From Dactylosporangium sp. (lineage in GTDB: Bacteria > Actinomycetota > Actinomycetes > Mycobacteriales > Micromonosporaceae): a stretch of DNA of 44,454 nucleotides. Location: assembly GCA_013041765.1 (NCBI GenBank), contig JABDRL010000359.1, positions 1 to 44,454 on the forward strand, in the 5' to 3' direction. Each line of letters opens with the position of its first letter. The stretch's first letter is position 1. The translations under genes were made by a program, and so were the position numbers. Below the pieces are notes generated by a model. The model saw nothing but the letters and a program-made list of their open reading frames with translations. It ran no database searches and was not told where the DNA came from. Shown here one piece after another: positions 17,324-26,588 of the stretch.

Positions 17324-20300
17324 TCAGCCCGTCCGCACCTGGTCCCGGCCGGTCTGCTTGGCCCGGTAGAGGCACTGGTCGGCTCGGGCGAGCAGGGTGT
17401 CGAGGCCCCCGTCTGCCGGCGTCAACGCGGCGACGCCGATGCTGACGGTCACCGGCAACAGACCCGACCGGGTCGGCACCGGCTGCTCGGCCATGGCGCC
17501 GCGCAGCCGCTCGGCCAGCCCGGTCCCGGCGTCGAGGTCGGTGCCGGGCAGCAGGATCGCGAACTCCTCGCCACCGTACCGACCGAGGATGTCGGTGGTT
17601 CGGATCCCGTCGGCAAGACGGGTGGCGACGGAGCGGATGACATCATCGCCGGTCAGATGCCCGTAGGCGTCGTTGACGCGCTTGAAGTGGTCGATGTCGA
17701 TCATCGCGGCGGTGACGGGCCCCGAGTGCCGGCGGGCCTCGACCAGGGTCTGCTCGGCCGTCTCGAAGAACTGCCTGCGGTTGGCCAGGCCGGTGAGTCC
17801 GTCGGTGCCTGCCAGGACCTGGACCCGGGCGAACAGGGCGGCGTTGTTGTAGGCCGCCATGCCTTGAGCGACGAGCGCCGCGGCGACGTTGACCTCGGCG
17901 TCCTGGTACGCGTCGCTGGCCGTTGAGGTGAGCACCAGGACCCCGAGCGTGGCGTCGCGCGTGGCCAGCGGCAGCGCGAGCCAGGACTTGACGGATCCGA
18001 GGTGCTCGCCGATTGCCGCGGGGAGTTCGCTGCCGCGCGCCGTGGTCGCCGTGGTCAGGCTTGTCAGCCGGCGTATCGCCGGCTGGGCGGCCAGCAGGCG
18101 TTCACGGCGCGCCAGCTGGCCGTGGGGCGCCAGCCGCATCGCGATGCCGGCGGGGGCCGGTGTGAGCAGGCAGGCATCCTGTCCGGGCGCGATCCGGACC
18201 GCCTGCTCGAGCAGGCAGGCCAGGACCTCGTCTGGATCGAGCAGAGCCGACATCCTGGTCAACGCGTCGTGCAGCATCTCGGCGAGATCCCGCTGCTGCC
18301 TGGCCTTCTCCACCGATACTTCGAGTTGGGCGGCACGGGCCGTCTCCAGCGACATCGCGACATGCTCGGTGATCGCGGTGAGAATGTCCGCATCTTCGGC
18401 GGTGAAGATACCTTTGGCCACCTGACTGTCGAGATACACCACGCCGAGAACCCGACTGTCGAGCTGGAGCGGGGCGACCAGGATACTGCGCAGGCCGTGG
18501 ACGACGGCGCTCTGCGCGCCGAGCGCCGCTCCCTCCTCGGTGCCGGTGACCACGATCGGCTCCCCGGTGGCGGCCACCCGTTCCACCAGCGATCTGGTGT
18601 ATCCGGTGAACTCCTCGACGTCGTTGCCGGCCGCGTCCCGGCCGACGTGCGGCACCAGCTGGTGGGCCGGGTCTGCCTGGCCACCGGCCGGATCGGCGAC
18701 GGTCAGGAACAGCAGCGCCCGCTCGGCGGCCAGCACCCGGATCGTTTCGTCCAGCGCGATGCGGGCGAGTGCTTCCGGGTCGACCACCCGCATGGCCGCC
18801 TTGCTGACCGCGGCGAGCGCCCGCAACCGGTGGTGGTCCGGCCTGGTGCCCGCGGTCGAGTCGTGCGCCCAGGGGGCGCGCTGGACAACGCCCACCGCCG
18901 GGAGGTCGAACTCGCCGCAGACCCAGCGCACCCGGTGCGGCCAGCCCTCCGCGAGCGCGACATGCTGGGCGTAGGCCGCCTGCCTGGTCGCCTCGGCCTC
19001 GTGCCCGAGCACCCGGAGCGCCCTGGCCCTGGTCCTGGCCGCTTCGTAGGCGAGCATCGGGGCATCCGGTTTCAGCGCCGGCATCGTGGCGAGCATCTTC
19101 AGGCAGCGCTGCGGCCGACCGTCGACCAGCAGCAACTGGGCGCGGGCCAGCCGTGCCGCGCACCGGACGAACTGGGTGTCCGCGACGCGGCGCAGCTGGC
19201 GAAGTGCCTGCCCGGCCGCCGCACGATGCTTCCGGCGCTGCCGGTCGTCCGCGGGCAACCGGCACTGGGCGATCCGGCCGAGGGCATAGTGCACCCAGAA
19301 CATCCGGTGCTGGCGGATCATGAGCCATGGCCGCAGGCCCAGCCCGAGGACCTCCTGGGCCACCCGATCGAACGACTCGGTGAAGTCCTCCTGCTCGACG
19401 CAGGCGTACAGCTCGGCGAGCAGGAAGTTGACGTGTCGGCCGATGCTGCCATGCTCGGTGAGCATGGGGCGCACCCGGCGGAGCGTCGCGCCCGCCGCCG
19501 CTGCCCGTCCGGCGGCGGCGTCGATCACCGCACCGACCGTGATCATGCTGCTGATCTCGCCGTCGGAGCCGCGCCGCTGCGTACCGCGCTCGTACCAGCC
19601 CGCCGCCTCCCTGGTGCGTCCGGCCACGACGGCGTCCCAGGCCAGGCTGGTGTAGCCGTCGTCCTGCAGACCCGAGTCGAGCCACCGGCCGTGCTCGGCC
19701 ATGACCTGGGCCCAGCTGTCGCCGTCGTCCCGGCCCACCATGTAGGTGGCCGCACCCCGGCACCACCGGATCGTCGCCATCGGCTCCGGATCGCCCAGTC
19801 GCCCCGTCTCGGCCTCTGCCCGGCGGAAGCTGCGCTTCGCGGCGCCCCACAACCGGAACGTCGCCGCACAGAACCCGAGCCCGGCGTGCCCGTAGGCGTA
19901 CGTCGGGCCAGGGCCCAGACGGTGCAGCGGGTACATGGTCCGTGGGTAGTGATTGACCAACACCGACGGTTGCATGGTTTCTATGCCGACGTACCCGGCC
20001 AGGATGTGCAACGCGACGGTCAGTTCGTGCCGTCTGGCCTGCTCGCCACGGGCGGTTCCGGCGCCGATGCCGGTCATCGTGCCGATCAGCCCGGCGGCGA
20101 AGTGCCCGAGTGTCGAGGCCAGCGCCAGTAGCTGGTGTCGTGGCACCGATGCGCGGAGTTCGGCAAGGCCCTGAGACGCGGCATCGAGCGCTGCGGGGGC
20201 GTTCCAGGTGGTGCGGTGAACCCCGCCGAGGTGGTAGAGGATCTCCGCCCGTTCGATCGGAGCGGTCTCCGCCCGCAGCGCCCGCTCCAGCTGCTCCTGC

Positions 20301-22711
20301 GCCTCGGCGTACCGGCCGTCGCGGAACAACGCCTCGCCGAACAGGCGCAGGAACCTGGCGTCCAGCGCCGTTCCGGTGCCCGCCGCGTGTCGCAGGAACA
20401 GCACCGCCGCGGCCGGGGCGTGGTCGGCCAGGGCGAGCCGTCCCGCGGCGAGGCAGGCCGCGAAGACCTGGGGCTGGGCACCTGCCTGCTCGGCGAGCAG
20501 CCAATGGTGCGCCCGCTCGTACGCGGCACGGGGCCGCGGGTCGGCCTGCTCGGCGAGCGCGTCCGCGATGCGCCGGTGCAGGACGCGGCGCTGCCGCTGG
20601 TCCAGGTCGTGGAGCAGGGCCTCCCGGATCTGGTCGTGCAGGAAGACGACGTCCCCGTCGCCGCCGCGCTCGACCAGCCGATGCTCGGCCGCCTCGGCGA
20701 CGGCGGCCAGCACCAGGTCGAGGTCGGCGTCACAGACCCGGGCCAGGACCGTCGGGTGGAACCTCGTCCCCACCCCGGCCGCGGCGGCCAGCAGGCGCCG
20801 GCTGTCGGCGCCGAGCGCGTCGACCCGGGCGATGACGAGGCCCAGTACGTCCTGCGGTAGTTCGAGTGCACCGAGGCCCTCCGCGTCGAGCACCCACGTA
20901 CCCCAGCACGGACGCAGCAGGCCAGCATCGACGATGACGCGCAGGTACTCCAGCGCGACGAACGGGTTGCCAGCTGACCGCACGGCCAGCAACCGCGGCA
21001 GCGCCGAACGGGCACTGACGCCGGGCAGCTGCGCGGCGACCAGGTCAGCGACGCCCCGCTCGTCGAGCGGGCCGAGCGTGATGTCCAGGTCGAGCGCCGC
21101 GCCGAGCGAGGCGCAGAACGCGTCCGTCGCGGCGAGACCGGCCTCGTCGTCGCGGGCGGTGCACACCACGAGCAGCGGCGCGTCGGGCCCCGCCGCCATC
21201 AGCCGGGCGACGATGCGGCTGGTGACGGCGTCGATCCACTGCACATCGTCGAGGTGCAGCAGCAGCCCTCCGGCAGCGCCGGCCAATGCGCGCAGGAAGT
21301 CGACGACGGCCACGGTGAAGTGCTCCGGTCGCTCCCCGCCGCCAAGGTGGGTATCGCCAAGGTGGGTACCGCCGAGCAGATCGTCCAGCGCCGGGGCGAG
21401 CGCCCCGAGCAGCGGCGCCGCCGTGCCCGCCGCCGAGCGCAGCAGGCCCTGCCAGTGCACCCGCTCCGGCTCGGGGAGGTCGGCCAGCGTGCGCACTGCC
21501 TCCTCGACCGCCGACCGCAGCGGCGCCAGCGGCACGGCCTCGTCTTCTGGGCTTCTCCCCGACAGCACGAGCGCGCCCTGGTCCTGGACCAGAGCGGCGA
21601 GTTCCGCGGCGAGCCGGCTCTTGCCGGACCCGCCCGGTCCCCGGATCACGCACACGCCCCCGCGCCGCTGGCGCGCCTGCTCCCAGCGCGACACCAGCCG
21701 GGCACGTTCCCGGTCCCGGCCGCACAGCGGGTGCTCCTGCCGCCGGTGCGGGGCACGCCCCGGCCGCCCCGGGGCAAAGACCGCGGCCGGATCGGCAACC
21801 AGCCGGCGCAGATCCGATGCCAGGTCCTCGCCGCTCTGGTACCGGTCGTCGGGGTCCTTGGCCAGCAACATCGCCACCATGGCGCCGAGGGCCGGCGGTA
21901 CCGCCGTCGCCAACGACCGCAGGTCCGGTGCCGCCGCCGCGGCGTGCATCCGCAGCAGCTCGCCTGGATCATCGGCTGGGAACGGCGGTCTGCCGGCAAG
22001 GCACTCGAACAGCACGACGCCGAGCGAGTACAGGTCCGACCGGCCGTCCACCGGCCGTTTCAGCATGCCGGACTGCTCCGGCGGGGCGTAGACGAGCGTG
22101 CCGGCGACCGTCGTGCCCGGGTGGCCGCCCTCCCAGGCCGCCAGGCCAAAATCAATGAGGCTGGCGTGACCATTGCCGGTCACCATGATGTTCTGTGGCT
22201 TCACATCGCGGTGCACCAGCCCTCTGCGGTGCACCTCAACCAGCGCCGCCGTGACATCCAACGCCAGGTGCGTCGCGGTTGGCGGCGGCAGCACGCCGTC
22301 GACCAGCAGATCGGCCAATGACCGGCCGGTCACGAGGTCCATCACCAGGTACGGGCGGCCATGGACCTGACCGACATCATGGATGCGCGGCAATCCCGGG
22401 TGGTCGATGCTGGCCATCATCGCCGCCTCGCGGCGGAACCCCACCAGCGCCTGCTCGGTGGAGCGGCCGTCGCCGGCACTGTGCTGGAACACCTTCACCG
22501 CGTAGTCGGCGGCACCCCGCCGCACCCGGTACACGACCGTGGTGGCGCCGCGGCCGAGTTCACCCAGGACATGCAGACCAGGCAGATCGAGGTCCGGCCC
22601 CGGTCCACGCGACAGGTCTCCGCGCCGGCCGGAACCAACCCAGGCACCAGGCTCCGTCCGGGCGGTCACGCACACCTCATCGACGAGACCACCGCCGACT
22701 TGACCCGTCAC
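17324..22711 (-). CDS. Ser/Thr kinase - AAA ATPase - GAF - GAF - diguanylate cyclase multidomain protein
   Basis: 1795 residues. Kinase domain about 45-305: GRGATT 53-58, Lys73, HRDVKPQN with Asp169, DFG 187-189. AAA_16-type ATPase about 327-700: Walker A GPGGSGKS 358-365, Walker B LLLHLDDVQWID. A long helical repeat region of TPR/MalT type spans about 700-1250. Two GAF domains follow (about 1270-1450 and 1460-1640). A GGDEF domain closes the protein with active-site GGEEF at 1713-1717 and an intact RxxD inhibitory site (RTTD) nine residues before it. It should both phosphorylate proteins and make c-di-GMP in response to a ligand or redox signal sensed by GAF. No membrane helix is seen. The start is uncertain: GTG 22711, or the internal GTG near 22669, which has GAGG upstream. 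An imperfect 15-bp tandem repeat lies in it at 21341-21370. Confidence 0.9.
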   Translation of the reverse strand: MTGQVGGGLVDEVCVTARTEPGAWVGSGRRGDLSRGPGPDLDLPGLHVLGELGRGATTVVYRVRRGAADYAVKVFQHSAGDGRSTEQALVGFRREAAMMASIDHPGLPRIHDVGQVHGRPYLVMDLVTGRSLADLLVDGVLPPPTATHLALDVTAALVEVHRRGLVHRDVKPQNIMVTGNGHASLIDFGLAAWEGGHPGTTVAGTLVYAPPEQSGMLKRPVDGRSDLYSLGVVLFECLAGRPPFPADDPGELLRMHAAAAAPDLRSLATAVPPALGAMVAMLLAKDPDDRYQSGEDLASDLRRLVADPAAVFAPGRPGRAPHRRQEHPLCGRDRERARLVSRWEQARQRRGGVCVIRGPGGSGKSRLAAELAALVQDQGALVLSGRSPEDEAVPLAPLRSAVEEAVRTLADLPEPERVHWQGLLRSAAGTAAPLLGALAPALDDLLGGTHLGDTHLGGGERPEHFTVAVVDFLRALAGAAGGLLLHLDDVQWIDAVTSRIVARLMAAGPDAPLLVVCTARDDEAGLAATDAFCASLGAALDLDITLGPLDERGVADLVAAQLPGVSARSALPRLLAVRSAGNPFVALEYLRVIVDAGLLRPCWGTWVLDAEGLGALELPQDVLGLVIARVDALGADSRRLLAAAAGVGTRFHPTVLARVCDADLDLVLAAVAEAAEHRLVERGGDGDVVFLHDQIREALLHDLDQRQRRVLHRRIADALAEQADPRPRAAYERAHHWLLAEQAGAQPQVFAACLAAGRLALADHAPAAAVLFLRHAAGTGTALDARFLRLFGEALFRDGRYAEAQEQLERALRAETAPIERAEILYHLGGVHRTTWNAPAALDAASQGLAELRASVPRHQLLALASTLGHFAAGLIGTMTGIGAGTARGEQARRHELTVALHILAGYVGIETMQPSVLVNHYPRTMYPLHRLGPGPTYAYGHAGLGFCAATFRLWGAAKRSFRRAEAETGRLGDPEPMATIRWCRGAATYMVGRDDGDSWAQVMAEHGRWLDSGLQDDGYTSLAWDAVVAGRTREAAGWYERGTQRRGSDGEISSMITVGAVIDAAAGRAAAAGATLRRVRPMLTEHGSIGRHVNFLLAELYACVEQEDFTESFDRVAQEVLGLGLRPWLMIRQHRMFWVHYALGRIAQCRLPADDRQRRKHRAAAGQALRQLRRVADTQFVRCAARLARAQLLLVDGRPQRCLKMLATMPALKPDAPMLAYEAARTRARALRVLGHEAEATRQAAYAQHVALAEGWPHRVRWVCGEFDLPAVGVVQRAPWAHDSTAGTRPDHHRLRALAAVSKAAMRVVDPEALARIALDETIRVLAAERALLFLTVADPAGGQADPAHQLVPHVGRDAAGNDVEEFTGYTRSLVERVAATGEPIVVTGTEEGAALGAQSAVVHGLRSILVAPLQLDSRVLGVVYLDSQVAKGIFTAEDADILTAITEHVAMSLETARAAQLEVSVEKARQQRDLAEMLHDALTRMSALLDPDEVLACLLEQAVRIAPGQDACLLTPAPAGIAMRLAPHGQLARRERLLAAQPAIRRLTSLTTATTARGSELPAAIGEHLGSVKSWLALPLATRDATLGVLVLTSTASDAYQDAEVNVAAALVAQGMAAYNNAALFARVQVLAGTDGLTGLANRRQFFETAEQTLVEARRHSGPVTAAMIDIDHFKRVNDAYGHLTGDDVIRSVATRLADGIRTTDILGRYGGEEFAILLPGTDLDAGTGLAERLRGAMAEQPVPTRSGLLPVTVSIGVAALTPADGGLDTLLARADQCLYRAKQTGRDQVRTG

Positions 22712-23032
22712 CGGGTACCTGTTCTGCGGTTTCTACCGCCGCGCCAGGGAAGGACTCGTGCTGGCGCGCCATCCGGTACGTCCCCGGTCCCAGCGAGATC
22801 GGGCCGTGCTCCTCATGTGCCAGCCGGCCACAAAGATCAACGGTGACGACGCGAAGCCCGGCCGGGCACACCGCCGCACCTCGTGAGGGAGAATGCGCCA
22901 GTGATCACGACGACACCCGCCGCGAGCGGGCGGCTGGCGGACGCCTCCCGGCTCGACCGTCCCGCCCGGGACCGCTGTCCGAACCCCACCTCGCCCACCA
23001 GGGCCTGACCAGTGACCCGGGGAGTGACACCT
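22712..23032. other. Divergent intergenic region, no gene seen
   Basis: 321 bases between the divergently transcribed giant kinase and the RibD-type reductase. I find no supportable gene on either strand. It must hold both promoters, but no clear -35/-10 pair or palindrome stands out by eye. Confidence 0.4.
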
Positions 23033-23725
23033 GTGGGTAGGCGACCCTACGTCCTGCTCAGCTGCGCGATGTCGATCGACGGGTACATCGATGACACCAC
23101 CGCGGAACGCCTGATGCTGTCCAACGACGCCGACTTCGACCGCGTCGACGGCGTCCGAGCCGGCTGTGACGCCATCCTTGTCGGCGCCGCCACCATCCGC
23201 AGGGACAACCCCCGCCTGCTGGTGCGCTCCGCAGCACGCCGGGAGGCCCGGGTGGCGCGGGGGCTGCCCGCCGCTCCGATCAGGGCCACTGTCACCGGTC
23301 GAGGTGACCTCGATCCGGCCGCGCGGTTCTTCGCCGCCGGGGACGGCGAAAGCATCGTCTACGCGGCGACGCGGGCGACGCCCAGGATCCGGGAACGGCT
23401 CGGCGAGGCGGCGACGGTCGTCGATGCCGGCGAGCCTGTCGACCTGACGCGCATCCTGGACGACCTCGCCGCTCGGGGGGTTGGCAAGCTCATGGTCGAA
23501 GGCGGCCGGAACATGCACACCCAGTTCCTCACCGCCGGCCTGGTCGACGAGCTTCACCTGGTGATCGCCCCGTTCTTCGTCGGCGATTCCCAGGCCCCGC
23601 GCTTCGTTCACGACGGATGTTTTCCGTGGCACCGCGACCAGCGGGCCCGGCTCGCCGAAGTCGTCGCCCTCGACCACGTTGTCCTGCTGCGCTACGCCCT
23701 CTCCGACCGCTGCGACACGGCCTGA
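23033..23725 (+). CDS. RibD C-terminal-type (dihydrofolate reductase-like) reductase
   Basis: 230 residues of the RibD C-terminal domain family, which reduce a pyrimidine or pterin carbonyl/imine with NAD(P)H. Seen are the N-terminal substrate strand YVLLSCAMSIDGYIDD, the ILVGAATIRRDNPRL motif, and KLMVEGGRNMHTQFL with the conserved Glu-Gly-Gly cofactor loop. There is no deaminase domain, so it is not a complete RibD. GTG 23033 is preferred because GGGGAG at 23019-23024 is correctly spaced; GTG 23012 is possible. No riboflavin genes are nearby, so a role in flavin synthesis is not shown. A short hairpin follows its stop. Confidence 0.85.
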   Translation: MGRRPYVLLSCAMSIDGYIDDTTAERLMLSNDADFDRVDGVRAGCDAILVGAATIRRDNPRLLVRSAARREARVARGLPAAPIRATVTGRGDLDPAARFFAAGDGESIVYAATRATPRIRERLGEAATVVDAGEPVDLTRILDDLAARGVGKLMVEGGRNMHTQFLTAGLVDELHLVIAPFFVGDSQAPRFVHDGCFPWHRDQRARLAEVVALDHVVLLRYALSDRCDTA

Positions 23726-23740
23726 TGCCGGGTTCCGGCA
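23726..23740 (+). terminator. Short perfect hairpin after the reductase stop
   Basis: TGCCGG, GTT, CCGGCA immediately after the TGA. It has a six-bp stem and a three-base loop. It plausibly ends the reductase transcript ten bases before the promoter of the next gene. Confidence 0.4.
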
Positions 23741-23750
23741 GCCGGCGACC

Positions 23751-23779
23751 TTGACATTGATATTGACCGATGTCAGGAT
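23751..23779 (+). promoter_or_regulatory. Sigma-70-type promoter of the GH43 gene
   Basis: TTGACA (23751-23756), a 17-base spacer, and CAGGAT (23774-23779), close to the actinobacterial housekeeping consensus TTGACA-N17-TAGGAT. It is the clearest promoter in the window. Transcription would start near 23786, about 97 bases before the ATG. Confidence 0.7.
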
Positions 23780-23821
23780 GCCGCTACATCATGGGCGGCG
23801 GTGGCGGCGTGTCGCCCTGGG

Positions 23822-23835
23822 TGTGAACGTTCACA
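23822..23835 (+). promoter_or_regulatory. LacI-family operator palindrome
   Basis: TGTGAACGTTCACA is a perfect 14-bp palindrome with the central CG step typical of LacI/GalR-family operators. It lies about 36 bases after the predicted transcription start of the GH43 gene, where a bound repressor would block elongation. No LacI gene is in the window, so the regulator must be elsewhere. Confidence 0.7.
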
Positions 23836-23882
23836 TTGAGGCCTGGTCGCCACGACCAGCGTTAACACCAGGAAAGTGAGTC

Positions 23883-25265
23883 ATGATGTCTATCCGTCGA
23901 CGGTATGTCCACCTGCTCCTGGCCACATCCATGATCTCGGCTGTCGCCGCATCCGTTGTCGTCAACGACGCGCCGGCTCGGGCCGCCAGCACGGACTCCG
24001 CCTATGTCATGGGCTACTTCACCGAGTCCCCGAGCGGCACCGGCGACAACTACGGCCTGCACCTGGCCGTCAGCACCGATTCCCGGCACTGGACCCCGCT
24101 GAACCAGAACGCTCCGGTCGCGACGCCGACCGCCGGCACCGGCGGGCTGCGCGACCCGTTCATCCTGCGCAAGACCGATGGCACCTTCGTCGTGATCGCG
24201 ACAGATCTCAACGGGCAGAACTGGTCCGAGAACAACCAGTACATCCACGTCTGGGACTCCACCGACCTGCGGAGTTTCACCAACTACCGCAGGCTGAAGA
24301 TGCACTCGATGACCACCCACACCTGGGCTCCCGAGGCGTTCTACGACGCCTCCCGGGGGCAGTACGGCATCGTGTACTCCGCGTACAACGGCATCCGTGA
24401 CGTCATCATGGTCAATTACACGACGGACTTCCTGACGGTCGGCGACCCCCAGGTGTTCTTCGATCCCGGCTTCAACGTCCTCGACGCGACCATGGCCACC
24501 AGCGGGTCGACGAACTACCTGTACTTCAAGCGCACCTCCGACAGCACACTGATGGGGGCGAAATCGTCGACGCTCGATCCCGGTAGCTTCAACGGCGGCG
24601 TCTACACCGGCGCCTACGGCAGTAGCATCGAGGGCCCGATCGTCGTGCAGAGCCTGAGCAGCGGTACGTGGTATCTCTGGGGCGACAACTACAGCAAGCA
24701 GTTCCGCGCCTGGCAGACCAGCGACATCGACGGCGGATCGTGGACGGCGGTCAACCAGGTCGGCTACAACCAGCCGCTGAATTCCAAGCACGCCACCATC
24801 GCGCCGATCACGTCGACGGAGTACGCGAACCTGGTCGCCAGATGGGGCTCGCCGAGCTGGAACCGGGTCAGGTCGTACAACTATCCGACCCGGTACGTCC
24901 GGCATGCCGACTACGTCGGCCGCATCGACGCCTACCCGTTCGACCCGTACGCCGACTCGCAGTGGACACTGGTGCCCGGCCTCGCGGACTCCACGGCCGT
25001 CTCGTTTCAGTCGGTGAACTACCCGACCCGATACCTGCGGCACTACAACTACGAGGTGCGGTTGGAGGTCAACGACGGCACCAGTACCTTCGCCCAGGAC
25101 GCGACGTTCTACCCGACCAGCGGCCTGGCCGATTCGACGAAGACCTCATTCCGCTCATACAACAACTCGACCCGCTACCTGCGCCACTACGGCTACGTCC
25201 TGCGGATCGATCCGATCTCGACGGCAACGGAGCAGCAGGACGCCACCTTCATGATCGAGTACTGA
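23883..25265 (+). CDS. Secreted GH43-type glycosidase with CBM42 (AbfB) domain
   Basis: 460 residues. Signal peptide 1-35 ends APARAAS. The five-bladed propeller catalytic part (about 36-320) shows the GH43 triad context: Asp91 in LRDPFIL (base), Asp in NVLDATMA (pKa modulator) and Glu in SSIEGPIV (acid). The C-terminal about 125 residues carry three internal repeats of the AbfB/CBM42 type (SYNYPTRYVRH, SVNYPTRYLRH, SYNNSTRYLRH), which bind arabinofuranose side chains. It is likely an extracellular arabinofuranosidase or arabinanase acting on plant arabinoxylan or arabinan. ATG 23883 (or 23886) follows AGGAAAGTGA. Expression should be induced by sugar release of a LacI-type repressor. Confidence 0.88.
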   Translation: MMSIRRRYVHLLLATSMISAVAASVVVNDAPARAASTDSAYVMGYFTESPSGTGDNYGLHLAVSTDSRHWTPLNQNAPVATPTAGTGGLRDPFILRKTDGTFVVIATDLNGQNWSENNQYIHVWDSTDLRSFTNYRRLKMHSMTTHTWAPEAFYDASRGQYGIVYSAYNGIRDVIMVNYTTDFLTVGDPQVFFDPGFNVLDATMATSGSTNYLYFKRTSDSTLMGAKSSTLDPGSFNGGVYTGAYGSSIEGPIVVQSLSSGTWYLWGDNYSKQFRAWQTSDIDGGSWTAVNQVGYNQPLNSKHATIAPITSTEYANLVARWGSPSWNRVRSYNYPTRYVRHADYVGRIDAYPFDPYADSQWTLVPGLADSTAVSFQSVNYPTRYLRHYNYEVRLEVNDGTSTFAQDATFYPTSGLADSTKTSFRSYNNSTRYLRHYGYVLRIDPISTATEQQDATFMIEY

Positions 25266-25466
25266 ACGCCGTGACCCAACGTCCCTCGGCAGCGAGGCAC
25301 TGGGCGTGTGGTTTGCCGGCAGAATTACCTGTTGTCCCGTCTTCTACCGTTGACTGGCAACCACTCTGCTTACCTCGTACCACCGTCAAGGTCTCACAGG
25401 CTGGCTCGGCGGCGACGACCAGAAACGCGGCGAGGGCTTGTCCGCAGGCCATGCGCTGGGTGAAGG

Positions 25467-25844
25467 CTACGCCCGGTCCCGGAAGCCGTCGCGGAACCGG
25501 CGCAGCAGGCCGCCCTCCACGGGCAACGGCGGCAGCGGAGGGGGCGCCGCGGCCCGCTGCCGGGCCGTCGGTTGGACGTAGTCGGTGCGTGCGATGGCGT
25601 CAACGACCTGCCGCTCGTCGAAATCCTCGGAGCCATCGATCACGGGAACGAACCCGACCAGCACGCCGTTGCGCAGCACCTGGGCTTCGAGCCCGGCTGT
25701 GCCATCGGTATCCCAGATCGCCTCGCGGCCGTCGCTCAATACGATGCGCACGCCGATCTGGGCGACCCCGACCCTCGCGACATGGGCGGGAACGCCGCGC
25801 TCGCGCAGTGCGTCAACGACTCGTCGTGCCCTGTTCTCGTCCAT
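25467..25844 (-). CDS. Conserved hypothetical protein
   Basis: 125 residues; soluble, no signal peptide. The N-terminal helix-strand unit (RVVDALRERGVPAHVARVGV) is followed by the strand IRIVLSDGREAIWDTDG and another (LEAQVLRNGVLVGFVPVI). A Pro-rich linker and a short basic tail (GLLRRFRDGFRDRA) close it. The well-formed alpha/beta pattern and normal codon use argue that it is real. I do not know its function. ATG 25844 lacks an obvious ribosome site. It converges on the GH43 gene across 201 bases in which I see nothing else. Confidence 0.7.
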   Translation of the reverse strand: MDENRARRVVDALRERGVPAHVARVGVAQIGVRIVLSDGREAIWDTDGTAGLEAQVLRNGVLVGFVPVIDGSEDFDERQVVDAIARTDYVQPTARQRAAAPPPLPPLPVEGGLLRRFRDGFRDRA

Positions 25845-25967
25845 AACTATCCAACGTAGCGCGGCCGATCTCTTCCATACCTCCTGGCCGCGTTCTCTGA
25901 CGAAGTCTCGGTAGGGCTACTCCCCGGTGGCGTTGATCATCAGCTCCTCGACCGGGCCGAGCCGCTC

Positions 25968-25991
25968 GGCCACCCGGCCACCCGGCCACCC
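25968..25991 (+). repeat. Three tandem copies of GGCCACCC
   Basis: An 8-bp unit repeated perfectly three times at the 5' edge of the glyoxalase-family pseudogene. Eight is not a multiple of three, so copy-number change shifts any frame running through it. Confidence 0.8.
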
Positions 25992-25993
25992 GG

Positions 25994-26391
25994 GTGGCGA
26001 ACACCTTTCTACCAGGAGCTGACCGGCTGGCCGGTCAGCTACGACTCCGACGGCTACGTGTTCCTGGACCCCGGGGCCGATACCAACGCCGGCAGCCACA
26101 ACCTCGGCGTCGGCTTCCAACGCGTCGACCACTACCGGCCCCCGACCTGGCCAGACGGATCGCCGCCAGCGCAGGCTCACCTGGATTTCTACGTCGAAGA
26201 CCGGGCCGCTGCCGGGCGGCGGCTGGAGGCACTGGCGCGACCAGAGCCAGTGTCCAACCGGGTGGGGACCGCTGGCGGGTCTACCTCGATCCGGCCGGGC
26301 ACCCCTTCCGCCTCAGCACCCCTTCCGCCTCAGCATCCCGGGAGCCTTCGACGAGGGCGCCGCTATCGGCTGGCGTCACTCACTATTCTGA
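25994..26391 (+). pseudogene. VOC/glyoxalase-family protein, broken
   Basis: Pieces of one small VOC-fold protein lie in order in different frames. VANTF at 25994 is followed by FYQELTGWPVSYDSDGYVF after an apparent extra T near 26006. Then come GVGFQRVDHYRPPTWPD and HLDFYVEDRAAAGRRLEAL. A base appears lost near 26230, after which GATRASVQPGGDRWRVYLDPAGHPFRLS follows in the next frame. A perfect 17-bp tandem duplication (26300-26316 and 26317-26333) breaks the frame again. The frame of the second copy gives the natural ending SIPGAFDEGAAIGWRHSLF with its stop at 26389-26391. A proper start is missing. Intact relatives bind a metal in a beta-alpha-beta-beta-beta fold and catalyse varied reactions. 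Confidence 0.75.
26300..26333 (+). repeat. 17-bp perfect tandem duplication inside the VOC pseudogene
   Basis: The unit CACCCCTTCCGCCTCAG occurs twice without a gap. It encodes part of the PAGHPFRLS end of the VOC fold. The duplication is out of frame and is by itself enough to change the C-terminus. Confidence 0.9.
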
Positions 26392-26588
26392 TGGCATGCT
26401 GCGGAGACGGGGCGCGGCGACGGGCGTCCGGAGAGGTCAGTCCCGGGCCGGTCGCGCGATCCGTGACATCGGCGGAGGCGGCATGTATCGATCTTGCGCC
26501 TCCCGTCATCGTGGACACCGGTGTCTCCGACCGCGAACGGCCCGTGCCGAGCACCAGTGCCGCGAATGGGAGTGGTGCGGAGGAAACC

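Noticed and set aside
18002-20131. 709-codon plus-strand open frame inside the giant kinase gene
   Set aside because: Antisense shadow; the minus-strand frame carries continuous GAF and repeat-domain sequence.
23033-23725. Complete RibD riboflavin enzyme
   Set aside because: The deaminase half is absent and no other riboflavin genes are near, so only the reductase-family call is supported.
25968-25991. GGCCACCC repeats as a CRISPR or iteron array
   Set aside because: Three contiguous 8-bp units without spacers; simple slippage explains them.
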